A DNA stretch of 29,875 nt from a virus: positions 1 to 29,875 of the IMG/VR virus record IMGVR_UViG_3300042894_003548; one strand, given 5' to 3'. Under the pieces are notes generated by a model. The model searched no databases, had not been told where the DNA came from, and was given only the letters and a program-made list of their open reading frames with translations. Positions 21,911 to 29,615 of this stretch are shown in pieces (positions within the stretch are counted from its first letter, which is position 1; each line of letters begins with the position of its first letter). Position numbers and translations under genes: made by a program.

Positions 21911-22963
21911 ATGTTAAAACTACCAGATATACGCCGTGTGCATGTTGAGTTGACCACACGATGCAATGCAAGATGCCCTATGTGCATGAGAAACTACCGA
22001 GGATACGAACACAACAGTGGGTATCCTGTAACAGAATTAAGTTTGACTGACTTTCAAAAAATTCTAACGCCCGAACTACTGACGCAACTGACACAACCAG
22101 ACCCAATGACAGGCAATTTGGTGCCTGTGGTGTATGGATTTAGAGGTGTAAGTTTTAATGGTAATCTTGGTGACTTTGCCAATGCTCGAGACGCTGTGGA
22201 GATTATTGAATATCTAGTGGAACATAGAGTTCCAGTGATGATCAATACCAATGGCAGTTTACGAGGAGCTGACTGGTGGACACGACTTGCGCTACCCGGA
22301 GTGACCATTGGCTTTGCCATAGATGGCCTAGCTGACACACATCATTTGTACCGCCAAGACACAGATTGGCACAGGATCATTGAGCATGCAAAAGCATTCA
22401 TTGGTGCTGGTGGCAGAGCTTTTTGGAGATTTGTGCCATTTGAGCACAATCGGCACCAAGAAGAACAATGCCGTAAACTCAGTGAAGAGTTGGGCTTTGT
22501 TAAATTTGAAAACATCTATGATGGTAGAGATCGTGGTCCTGTATACTCACGCTCGGGAGAATTCAGTCATTGGGTTGGACCAACCAGTCCATTACAACCA
22601 CCTCCTCCACTCAAAGACATGCTGGCCAGTCATGTCACCTGGTACAACAAAAACTCAAAGTTTCCCAAAGATACTCCAGAGTTAAACATACAATGTATAC
22701 ACAAACGCAATCAAGAAATTTACATTGCTGCCGATGGTTCTGTATATCCCTGTTGCTTCTTGGGATTTTATCCTGGACAAATGACGCATCCGGGCAACGA
22801 TGAACTGTCAAAGCTGGTCAAAGAAAACAATGCTTTAGAATATGATCTAGAGCATTGCCTTGAATGGTTTGAGTCAGTTGAAGAAAGTTGGAAAAAAACC
22901 AGCATTGCCGAAGGCCGGCTTTATCAGTGCGTAGACACTTGCAACAAAGTTAATCGAACTTGA
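21911..22963 (+). CDS. Radical SAM enzyme with SPASM-like C-terminus (plus strand)
   Basis: A 350-residue enzyme. CNARCPMC (C18, C22, C25) binds the radical SAM cluster; a long GFRGVSFNGNLGDFAN region takes the place of the usual GGEP step; and VPVMINTNGS is the conserved strand. The C-terminal IAADGSVYPCCFLGF with further cysteines (CIHK, CLEWF, CVDTC) is a SPASM/twitch-like cluster domain. Substrate unknown. It is one of only two plus-strand genes, starts on a consensus late promoter and ends tail to tail with the SGNH-like gene (14-base overlap). It differs from the radical SAM enzyme at 5087-6115 in sequence and orientation. Being driven by a late promoter, it may modify a virion protein or surface component rather than DNA. 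Confidence 0.87.
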   Translation: MLKLPDIRRVHVELTTRCNARCPMCMRNYRGYEHNSGYPVTELSLTDFQKILTPELLTQLTQPDPMTGNLVPVVYGFRGVSFNGNLGDFANARDAVEIIEYLVEHRVPVMINTNGSLRGADWWTRLALPGVTIGFAIDGLADTHHLYRQDTDWHRIIEHAKAFIGAGGRAFWRFVPFEHNRHQEEQCRKLSEELGFVKFENIYDGRDRGPVYSRSGEFSHWVGPTSPLQPPPPLKDMLASHVTWYNKNSKFPKDTPELNIQCIHKRNQEIYIAADGSVYPCCFLGFYPGQMTHPGNDELSKLVKENNALEYDLEHCLEWFESVEESWKKTSIAEGRLYQCVDTCNKVNRT

Positions 22964-23759
22964 AGTTGGAACAGATGTGCTCGTAGAAGTTGTTGCCAAT
23001 TATCTCTTGACCTGCAGGACTAGAATGATAGCCAGGATCTTCTCCTGTAAAAGGATTCTGTCCACAAATTGCTTGCGGAGTTTTGTTTGGATGCAGTTGG
23101 ATATAATGATCGGGCACAATAGATGGAAATGCTTGACGCCACAGATCAAGATTGCCCTGGTCAAAGGGCCACAGCAAGTTTGGCAACACTAAGAATTTGA
23201 TACCGTCCAAGTACAAAGACAGCACACCTTCTCGAATGATCCACTCGTCCATTTGCTTCTTCCAGTGATTGTCATAGATTGCATCAATCCAGTGACGAAC
23301 TGCTGTTTGCGTTTCTTTGCTGATTTTGCCTGATCTATATGGGTGCTTGTAGTTTTCTGCCAGCGTAAAAATTGTTTCGCAAATCATGTTGTAGTTATTG
23401 TTGCCGTAGTTGACATTGTTGATGCCATCTTCACGGTTGTAACCATTCTTACGCTCACGGTCTTGCAAGTGTCGCTCCAATGGAGGATTCCAACCGCCTG
23501 CTGGGATTGACCAGTCGTAGGGCGCTGCCTTGGCAGGTACTTCCATACGATCCCAGAATGTAGAACTGATCACAGCAAAGTCTGGTCGTTGTCTACGAAT
23601 TTCATCAATTTGCACACGAATGCCTCCGTTGCTACATCCTTGTCTGGCAAGGTTTACCAGCTCAAATCCCAACTTGTCTGCCAGGACTTCTGACCAGGCT
23701 GTGCCTGGTAATGTTTGACTTACTGCTGCAAAGCTACAGCCTGCTACCATTAATTTCAT
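22950..23759 (-). CDS. SGNH/GDSL hydrolase-like protein
   Basis: A 269-residue protein beginning MKLMVAGCSFAAVSQ. GCSF provides the candidate nucleophile S9 (block I), ARQGCSNGGIRVQI fits block II with its Gly, VISSTFWDRMEVP fits the block III position, and EDPGYHSSPAGQEIIG contains D241 and H245 near the C-terminus as block V, with one residue more than the usual DxxH spacing. SGNH members are esterases or O-acetyl transfer/removal enzymes and in phages often act on glycans. Signal peptide absent. It sits beside a PIG-L deacetylase, suggesting paired trimming of acetylated sugars. The upstream gap is only 8 bases. Confidence 0.7.
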   Translation of the reverse strand: MKLMVAGCSFAAVSQTLPGTAWSEVLADKLGFELVNLARQGCSNGGIRVQIDEIRRQRPDFAVISSTFWDRMEVPAKAAPYDWSIPAGGWNPPLERHLQDRERKNGYNREDGINNVNYGNNNYNMICETIFTLAENYKHPYRSGKISKETQTAVRHWIDAIYDNHWKKQMDEWIIREGVLSLYLDGIKFLVLPNLLWPFDQGNLDLWRQAFPSIVPDHYIQLHPNKTPQAICGQNPFTGEDPGYHSSPAGQEIIGNNFYEHICSNFKFD

Positions 23760-23767
23760 AATACTAT

Positions 23768-24316
23768 TTAATTGTTTAGATTTTGCAAAAATAATTTTGC
23801 ACCTGGTCCAATGTTGTAACTATTAACATGCTCTTGACTGTGGAAACCACTGACAATACTGCCGTGTTGTGGCAACTCATCAATGGTATAAACTCCTGAC
23901 GGAATAGTATAAGTGTCTGTGCCTGTGCCGGGTGGAGCAAAAGTTATTAGACCAGGGTGATGTTTGACTGCATGGTGCACCACCTGGTGATGTATATGCC
24001 CGTAATCACCGTGCTCGTCATGTGTGAGTACTAGATCAAAGTCCTTGGCTAGGTCCCAACACTTTGCATCAGCATCCTTGCTAGACCAGCGTGTGAGTTG
24101 CTTTTGTTCGTTGTCGTACCAATGATCTTCTAGTCCTAAAAACACAGTTGCAATACCACGCCGATTCCAAAACTCAGCTAGTTCACGGCCCCTGGGCGAA
24201 GTGTTGGTATAGGTCAAATATCCCACTGTCCAGTCAAGTGCAGGATACGCATACATAAAACTATACGCAAAAATCACACAGTCGTCGGGATGCGCAACAA
24301 GAGCCAGAGCTTTCAT
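23768..24316 (-). CDS. PIG-L/LmbE-family N-acetyl-sugar deacetylase
   Basis: Zinc hydrolases of this family remove the acetyl group from N-acetylglucosamine-type sugars. LVAHPDDCVIF has the AHPDD motif: H9 and D12 as zinc ligands and D11 as general base; the residue after it is Cys instead of the usual Glu, which is not a zinc ligand. The third ligand lies in THDEHGDYGHIHHQVVHHAV (H107-H110). Length 182 is somewhat short (usual 220-260), with a reduced C-terminus. ATG 24316 overlaps the upstream stop (ATGA). With the SGNH-like gene after it and a glycosyltransferase-like gene before it, it forms a small glycan-editing unit. Confidence 0.87.
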   Translation of the reverse strand: MKALALVAHPDDCVIFAYSFMYAYPALDWTVGYLTYTNTSPRGRELAEFWNRRGIATVFLGLEDHWYDNEQKQLTRWSSKDADAKCWDLAKDFDLVLTHDEHGDYGHIHHQVVHHAVKHHPGLITFAPPGTGTDTYTIPSGVYTIDELPQHGSIVSGFHSQEHVNSYNIGPGAKLFLQNLNN

Positions 24317-25152
24317 ACATACTCCTGCGCTGAACTAATTCCTTTGGAAATTAACATATCTCTATAGGTTTGTTTTTGTTCAGCACTGAATTGATCCCAT
24401 GCTCGTCTATGCACACTGACAGTCAGTACTTGGGACTGGTGCATGTTGGCCAATTTGATATCGGCCATTGCCACTTCGCTATGACAAAGATTAATGATTG
24501 AAAACTTGTTTCGTTTACTGTAGTATGAATCAAGACCACAGCAGTATTGTAGCCAACCTGAATACAACATGAACTCAGTCAACATACCTTGTGCCTGAAA
24601 CCATTCGGCGAATTTTTCCCCTACTCTGAGTTCAATATCTTTTATCATTTCACGCACTGGTTGCACATGGAAAAAGAATGGCACACCGCCAGGGCCTGCT
24701 TGCAGTTGCAGATCAATGTTGAACAATTGATTTATTATCTTTCTCGATGGCTCAAACACCGAATAAATTTGCAAGGTTCCCACATTCAATCGATTTTTTT
24801 GATCAAACAATTCGGACAACAACAAAGGCCTGGCAAATATAGTTTTGGCATCTAGGATCATGCTCCAAGGGTTTTCACACATGGCTGCGCCCAGTAGCTT
24901 CAACGCCTGTTGACTGACCCACCCATTTTCTACAAATGTGCAATCAAAGTAGTCTCGGTGAGTCAATTTGACCAGATGACTCATTGAGCCCCACCAGTTG
25001 AAATCAATTTGAGACATCACGCTGGGATCATCATTCACAATCACATGGATGTTTTGAACACCTATGTCTTGGCAATACAAGTCTATGCTTTGAGCTTGGA
25101 GTTTGAGAACAGAGAGTTCATCTTGAAATACAACAGTGACAATATCTATCAT
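24313..25152 (-). CDS. Glycosyltransferase-like protein, DUF6492-like (279 aa)
   Basis: The N-terminus MIDIVTVVFQDELSVLKLQA is typical of GT-A-like transferases (D-I-V-T-V-V then a long helix), IHVIVNDDPSV follows as the second strand, and WSMILDAKTIFARPL holds the D-x-K/D position where such enzymes bind the metal-nucleotide. FVENGWVSQQALKLLGA and FTEFMLY-like elements (LTEFMLYSGWLQYC) also fit the DUF6492 group as I recall it. The open frame begins at a GTG at 25167, but ATG 25152 gives the expected start. There is no clear ribosome site. It leads the unit with the PIG-L and SGNH-like genes. Confidence 0.65.
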   Translation of the reverse strand: MIDIVTVVFQDELSVLKLQAQSIDLYCQDIGVQNIHVIVNDDPSVMSQIDFNWWGSMSHLVKLTHRDYFDCTFVENGWVSQQALKLLGAAMCENPWSMILDAKTIFARPLLLSELFDQKNRLNVGTLQIYSVFEPSRKIINQLFNIDLQLQAGPGGVPFFFHVQPVREMIKDIELRVGEKFAEWFQAQGMLTEFMLYSGWLQYCCGLDSYYSKRNKFSIINLCHSEVAMADIKLANMHQSQVLTVSVHRRAWDQFSAEQKQTYRDMLISKGISSAQEYV

Positions 25153-25193
25153 GTAGATATGTATCACCGTGTTTGGTTGGTATTAAAATTTAC

Positions 25194-28100
25194 TCATTTG
25201 CTGGATAATTTGAATGGGTGTCTAAATGGGTGATTGGCAGCAGTACGACCGCACATTTCGCAAACTAAATTTCTATGATTTTCTTTTGCTGATTCCATTA
25301 CCAGCAATGAACTAAACAAAGAACGGTTGGCCTCTGATTCGAATGTGCCTGTTTTAATTGCATTCAATGCTTGATCTTTAGTGGCTTGACGCAATTGATC
25401 TCTAGTACGACGGGCCTTTTCTAAGTCACTTACATTGGCAGGCAACTCATCAGGCTCATCAGCATCGGTTGCGGCCATAGAAGATGGAACTTCGGCAGCT
25501 GGCTCATTGACTGTGTTGATAGATTTAGATGCAACTGCTTCGGGTTCAGGACCAAACATGCTGAGTTGCTCGCCGCCATCTCCAGCAGGAACAGCAGGCG
25601 CCGCACCCATTTTAGCGGGCAAGGTCATAGCGGGTTTGTCAATCACATCAATAGTAGGTGCCGGTGGGTTTGCAAGTTGTTGTGCTACCTGTCCCATTGC
25701 AGGACTTGTTGTAACAGCAGGTGCTGATGGTGCCAATTTCTGCACATCTCTTTGTTTGACATCGGCTTGTCGTTGTTGAGATTTCTCACTGCGATCGCCT
25801 ACATTCAGATTGATAACGCTGGGCTTGTCAGAATCTTTGGGTGTGTCTTTGGGTGTGTCTTTAGGTGTGATACCAGCCTGCTGAGCCATGTCGTTTATTT
25901 CTTGATTCAGCTGATCCAATTCTGCAGACAACTCATCGTTTTCTTGATCTAGGTCAGAAATTTTAGAACTCTGTTTGCGAGCCAAATCTTTCAGTTGATT
26001 ATCAACGCTGTCTTGACGCTGATTTGTTTTGGCCTGTGTTGATAGGTCTTGGCTGGTATTCTGTTGATAGTTGAGATCATGCAAGGCCAATGCTTCGATG
26101 TCACTGTTGGCCTGTGGATACTTGGCATAGGCTGTTTTAAGAGCAGTGTTTAAAGTTGCGCTTTTGACATCTTTTCGATCTAGCGGAGAATTAGATTTTT
26201 TTTTTGAATCTTGTTCCAGTAGATCACCACGACGGCCCAGCTGGCGCAACAAGGCAGTAAACTTGTCTCCACGACTCATTATATCGTAAACAAAATTGTA
26301 ACGATCTTGGTCAGACGGCAGTGTGTCATAATACCCAGCAATTGCTTCAATGTCGTCATCATCTAGGTCAACAGCTTGATTGGGACCAAACTCCAAGCGG
26401 AGATTTCTACTGAGTCTTGGGCGTTTGTTCACATAGGCTCTGTGCAACAGTGCAAAGTTGGCTGTGCCCAGCGCACGGCTTCCTGGAGCACCATACTCGA
26501 GTAGATTATCTTTAACTGGCACACCAGCTAGTTCTGCAATTCGAGACAGTGATTCAGACATTTGATCTTCATCAATGGCTGCTTTTGTGTAAGTACCATT
26601 TGGGTTTAATTCCACTTTGGTTGGACCCATGCTTCTAGAACCAACAGCCATTGATGGAGCATTAACAACTTCTCCTTGACCTGTGGCTTGACCTGGCGCC
26701 CACTTGTACTGCTTGCCGTTATATGTTAATATTTGAGTGCTGTTATCGTACTGTGCCTGAGATTTTTCAAGACTCCCATAGTCTACTGCCGGCTTATTAT
26801 CAGGTGCTGTAACTGTAGCCGTTGGTTTCATTCCACCAGTGAAGCCACCTTGTCCATCAGGTGTAACTCTACGAGTAGTATCCGCACTTGCTCCGCCTGC
26901 TCCTAATGCCATTGATCCTGCTAGTGCGGCTGCACCTAACTTTTCTTTCCAACCTTCGGACATGCCACCCCGTGTGACCAGCCCAATTTCCAAATCAGGA
27001 CGATTCTTTAATATGGCATTTCTTGTTTTCAATGCGGCTTCTTTGCTGGTAAATGTAACATCTTTGCCGTCTTTGCTCCACACCTTGCCGTTGATTTTTA
27101 ATCCCCATACTGGTCGACCAACTTGTGGATCTTGTCCTTCTGGGTCTCTTGTGCCACGAGCAAAGCCTGTGCGATTGGCGTGATAGTTCTGGCCTGCTTC
27201 ATTGATTGATTTTTGTATGCTATGGTAAGCACTGATTAGATCACCGAGAAAGTCTTCATCATAATTGAAGTTATATTTTGCGGCTTTCTGGCCTAGGTCG
27301 TTGACTGCCATGGGCCAGGCAGCGTTTAAGATATCATCTTCAGATTGCAAGCCTGGCGGCAATTGTTGTGCCAGTTGTTCGTGATAGCGAGAGCCTGTGG
27401 ATTCTGGCAATGGCTTGTCTAATTTCTTTATTGGAGGCTTGGCAGGTGGATGGTAAGCTGATTTAGCTCTATTCTGTGTGCCTAATATTTTGGGATTGTT
27501 TACTCTGGGGTATCCAGTTTTGAATGGTTCAGCTGGTGGTTGTTCATCGGCTTCGGCCATGCCACGACCTAATTGTTGTAAGTCACTAGTAAGTACATCT
27601 TGTGTGACTCCGCCCATGCCCTTAGAAATGGTAATACGAGAATGTTTACGATCCTTACTCATAGCAACTACTTTTGCTGGTTGTTCAAGATACCTTACAG
27701 TGTCGCCTACTTGTATGGTTTTCATTGAGACACCGCCAACATTGACTGGAGTATCACCTGCAAAGTTACCCTGGTCGCCCCAAGGATTGTCGCCTTCCGC
27801 CACACCTTTTTTCACTATGTTCCAGTTATCATCATAACCGTATGTTTTTTTCTGCCATTCGTTGGGTGGTTGTCTAGGTTCTAGAATTGCCTTTATTTGG
27901 TCTGCCCTGTTATTGAGTTGTTTAATTCTTGCTTTGGCCTGCATTTTTTGTTCAGGAGAAGAGTCACTACTATATGGTATATCAACTAGACTTTTAATTT
28001 CATGATGTATGTCCATGTATTGTTGTTTAAGTTTGTCTCGTTGTGGATCACCACTTGGCTTCATTGGCGGCATTTCAACATCTGGTGCTCCCGGAAAACC

Positions 28101-28838
28101 AGCTTCCGCCACACCTTGCTGTGGGTCCCATCTAGCATCAGGGTTGTTCACCCAACCATCAAAGTATGCTATAGCACTACCTCGCATATTAGGAGGTGAT
28201 CTAAACATTGCGGCAAAGTCAGCGTTTGGCATTTTCTTCATCCACATTTGCTTCCATTGACCTAATGTCATTTTAGCACCACCAGTGGTAGAACCCATAT
28301 CATTGTCTGCTGGCATACCTTCCGCCACACCTTGGCTGCTCATTCCTTTGAATTCACCAGTGGCCTTATTGAACAGGCTAAGCCATTGGTTAGATAAGTC
28401 AATAAGTTCTTGATCTTCTTTAGGATCTTGTTGTCCCCGGTAGTCTGACCTCATTCTAATGCTATCAAGTAATTGGAGAAATTTTGAAGCATATTCCATT
28501 TCGCGGCGAATTTCCGCGACCTCAAGTTTTCTGCCAGCGAGCCTTGAAAACAAGTCAGTCCATCCTCTTTTATCAAAAAGTTTATATTGATTAACCAATT
28601 CTTCAACTTTATCATACACGCTAAATTTATCATCGGCACCTTCCGCCACACCTTGATCTTTTTTGGGAGCATTTACAGGCACAGTCTTGTACACACGCTT
28701 GACCGGATCCCACACAGTTTTGCGTGGCCCTTGTGCAGCCATCTGCCCCAGGCGTCGGACTTTTTCGTCCCATTCAGGGCCGTAATTTTGTTCACCTTCT
28801 GTGAGGTTGGGTTTTCGGTATAGGTCGTTTAGGTTCAT
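25194..28838 (-). CDS. Modular 1214-aa protein, likely prohead-protease polyprotein
   Basis: A long modular protein with repeated sites of the form hydrophobic-x-E followed by G, A or S, the cut pattern of the T4 prohead protease gp21: LTE-G (12-15), VAE-G (64-67, 171-174, 346-349), VAE-A (243-246), MAE-A (427-430), LPE-S (477-480), INE-A (545-548), MSE-G (626-629), MSE-S (760-763). The sites divide residues 1-763 into modules of about 50-135 residues and leave a 451-residue end. One module (349-430) has an SH3/KOW-like core (VGDTVRYLEQPAKVVAMSK). Residues 633-652 are Ala/Gly-rich and hydrophobic, like a signal peptide. The tail has a coiled coil (about 945-990), three KDTP repeats, a Pro/Ala linker and a CEMC...H-x5-H end like a small zinc site. 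Probably packaged in the head and perhaps injected. A late box stands 7 bases before the ATG. Confidence 0.85.
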   Translation of the reverse strand: MNLNDLYRKPNLTEGEQNYGPEWDEKVRRLGQMAAQGPRKTVWDPVKRVYKTVPVNAPKKDQGVAEGADDKFSVYDKVEELVNQYKLFDKRGWTDLFSRLAGRKLEVAEIRREMEYASKFLQLLDSIRMRSDYRGQQDPKEDQELIDLSNQWLSLFNKATGEFKGMSSQGVAEGMPADNDMGSTTGGAKMTLGQWKQMWMKKMPNADFAAMFRSPPNMRGSAIAYFDGWVNNPDARWDPQQGVAEAGFPGAPDVEMPPMKPSGDPQRDKLKQQYMDIHHEIKSLVDIPYSSDSSPEQKMQAKARIKQLNNRADQIKAILEPRQPPNEWQKKTYGYDDNWNIVKKGVAEGDNPWGDQGNFAGDTPVNVGGVSMKTIQVGDTVRYLEQPAKVVAMSKDRKHSRITISKGMGGVTQDVLTSDLQQLGRGMAEADEQPPAEPFKTGYPRVNNPKILGTQNRAKSAYHPPAKPPIKKLDKPLPESTGSRYHEQLAQQLPPGLQSEDDILNAAWPMAVNDLGQKAAKYNFNYDEDFLGDLISAYHSIQKSINEAGQNYHANRTGFARGTRDPEGQDPQVGRPVWGLKINGKVWSKDGKDVTFTSKEAALKTRNAILKNRPDLEIGLVTRGGMSEGWKEKLGAAALAGSMALGAGGASADTTRRVTPDGQGGFTGGMKPTATVTAPDNKPAVDYGSLEKSQAQYDNSTQILTYNGKQYKWAPGQATGQGEVVNAPSMAVGSRSMGPTKVELNPNGTYTKAAIDEDQMSESLSRIAELAGVPVKDNLLEYGAPGSRALGTANFALLHRAYVNKRPRLSRNLRLEFGPNQAVDLDDDDIEAIAGYYDTLPSDQDRYNFVYDIMSRGDKFTALLRQLGRRGDLLEQDSKKKSNSPLDRKDVKSATLNTALKTAYAKYPQANSDIEALALHDLNYQQNTSQDLSTQAKTNQRQDSVDNQLKDLARKQSSKISDLDQENDELSAELDQLNQEINDMAQQAGITPKDTPKDTPKDSDKPSVINLNVGDRSEKSQQRQADVKQRDVQKLAPSAPAVTTSPAMGQVAQQLANPPAPTIDVIDKPAMTLPAKMGAAPAVPAGDGGEQLSMFGPEPEAVASKSINTVNEPAAEVPSSMAATDADEPDELPANVSDLEKARRTRDQLRQATKDQALNAIKTGTFESEANRSLFSSLLVMESAKENHRNLVCEMCGRTAANHPFRHPFKLSSK
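25834..25869 (-). repeat. Three tandem 12-bp repeats (KDTP x3)
   Basis: Three head-to-tail copies of TCTTTGGGTGTG (plus strand; the third with one change) encode KDTPKDTPKDTP near residue 992 of the modular protein. In-frame 12-base units like this expand and contract by slippage, so copy number may vary between relatives. Confidence 0.85.
27793..28654 (-). repeat. Four identical 15-bp linker repeats encoding GVAE
   Basis: CTTCCGCCACACCTT (plus strand) occurs without change at 27794-27808, 28103-28117, 28319-28333 and 28640-28654. Three copies carry an additional C on the left, giving a 16-base match. Each encodes G-V-A-E at a predicted protease site, using the same codons GGT GTG GCG GAA although Gly, Val and Ala could use others. 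Spacing is about 215 to 320 bases. Confidence 0.9.
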
Positions 28839-28845
28839 GATATGT

Positions 28846-28853
28846 TATTTATT
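28846..28853 (-). promoter_or_regulatory. T4-like late promoter box (AATAAATA)
   Basis: AATAAATA on the minus strand, in the 18-base gap before the modular protein gene, fits the NATAAATA late box. T4 spacing puts the transcript start near 28840, only about 2 bases before the ATG at 28838. No ribosome site is visible. Confidence 0.5.
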
Positions 28854-28856
28854 ATT

Positions 28857-29615
28857 TTACTTGCCTAGTGCGGCCAACTCTGCACCATTGTTAAAGCTCT
28901 GACTCCAGCTGGCAGCACTTACACCACCACGATCTTTGCTCCATTTATACCCTGCTCTGTGCCCAGAACAATCCTTGGTACAAGGGCTTCCCAGAAATGA
29001 AAGTTCTCGCAGTTGCTCAGCGCCTTTGATGCCTATGACCATGTGGCGATTGTAGTCAGTTTCTGGATCCTGCAAATGCCGAGAACCTTTGTACAATACT
29101 TTTTCCAACGGATACAATTCAAGCAATTCGTCAAGGGTTTGATAGATGTGTTCTGAGCCGGGAGTGACTTGGTCCCTGCCCTGTAGTGCCACAATAGTGC
29201 CCGAAGGAATATGATCAAACCAGCCGTGATCCGACATGTCATTGGTGCTGGTGTTGATCACCACGCCTGGATCTTGTAATTTTCTATAGTCTATGCGATT
29301 TGCGTCTGCAGCCATGGGCTGTACTCCCTGAATACCCATGAGTTTTTGAATGTGGCGGCCTTGCTTGAGCCACTGGCGATTCTTTTCAACATCAATGATC
29401 AAGTCAATGGGCAGTTCCATTTTTCTCAACACGGTGCTTTGATTGCCATACCATGAACCCAGTACATAGGCCACTGGCACAGAGTCAATGCCCTGGTCAG
29501 CCATGATCTGTTCTAGTTCGTGCGCTAGCCATAGTTTGCTGATCACAAGGTCGTTGGTGTAGCTGCCAGTTACACTGTAGCCCGAGCTTTCTGAGATCAG
29601 CTCTTGAACTTTCAT
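28857..29615 (-). CDS. Two-domain virion-type protein with Cys-rich tail (252 aa)
   Basis: The first 12 residues include ELISESSG: I-S-E-S after a short charged start, a fitting prohead protease site that would release an 8-9 residue propeptide. Residues about 20-160 resemble an incomplete Rossmann/methyltransferase fold: PVAYVLGSWYGNQSTVLRKM, LIIDVEKNRQW, then ADANRIDYRK and VVINTSTNDMSDHGWFDHIP. The last 45 residues contain PCTKDCSGHRAGYKWSK, a Cys-x3-Cys-SGH-x-AGY unit that recurs in phage virion proteins, as I recall. So an enzyme-like domain is fused to a structural or packaging tag. It is coupled by ATGA overlap to the upstream gene and followed by the modular protein gene. Confidence 0.7.
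   Translation of the reverse strand: MKVQELISESSGYSVTGSYTNDLVISKLWLAHELEQIMADQGIDSVPVAYVLGSWYGNQSTVLRKMELPIDLIIDVEKNRQWLKQGRHIQKLMGIQGVQPMAADANRIDYRKLQDPGVVINTSTNDMSDHGWFDHIPSGTIVALQGRDQVTPGSEHIYQTLDELLELYPLEKVLYKGSRHLQDPETDYNRHMVIGIKGAEQLRELSFLGSPCTKDCSGHRAGYKWSKDRGGVSAASWSQSFNNGAELAALGK

Noticed and set aside
21592-21987. Longer version (131 aa) of the small beta-rich protein
   Set aside because: The extra 38 residues overlap the plus-strand radical SAM gene, and the sequence is unlike the rest of the protein. ATG 21873 is preferred.
27793-28654. CRISPR-like array because of regularly spaced identical repeats
   Set aside because: The repeats are only 15 bases, the spacing is 200-320 bases, and the whole stretch is one open coding frame.
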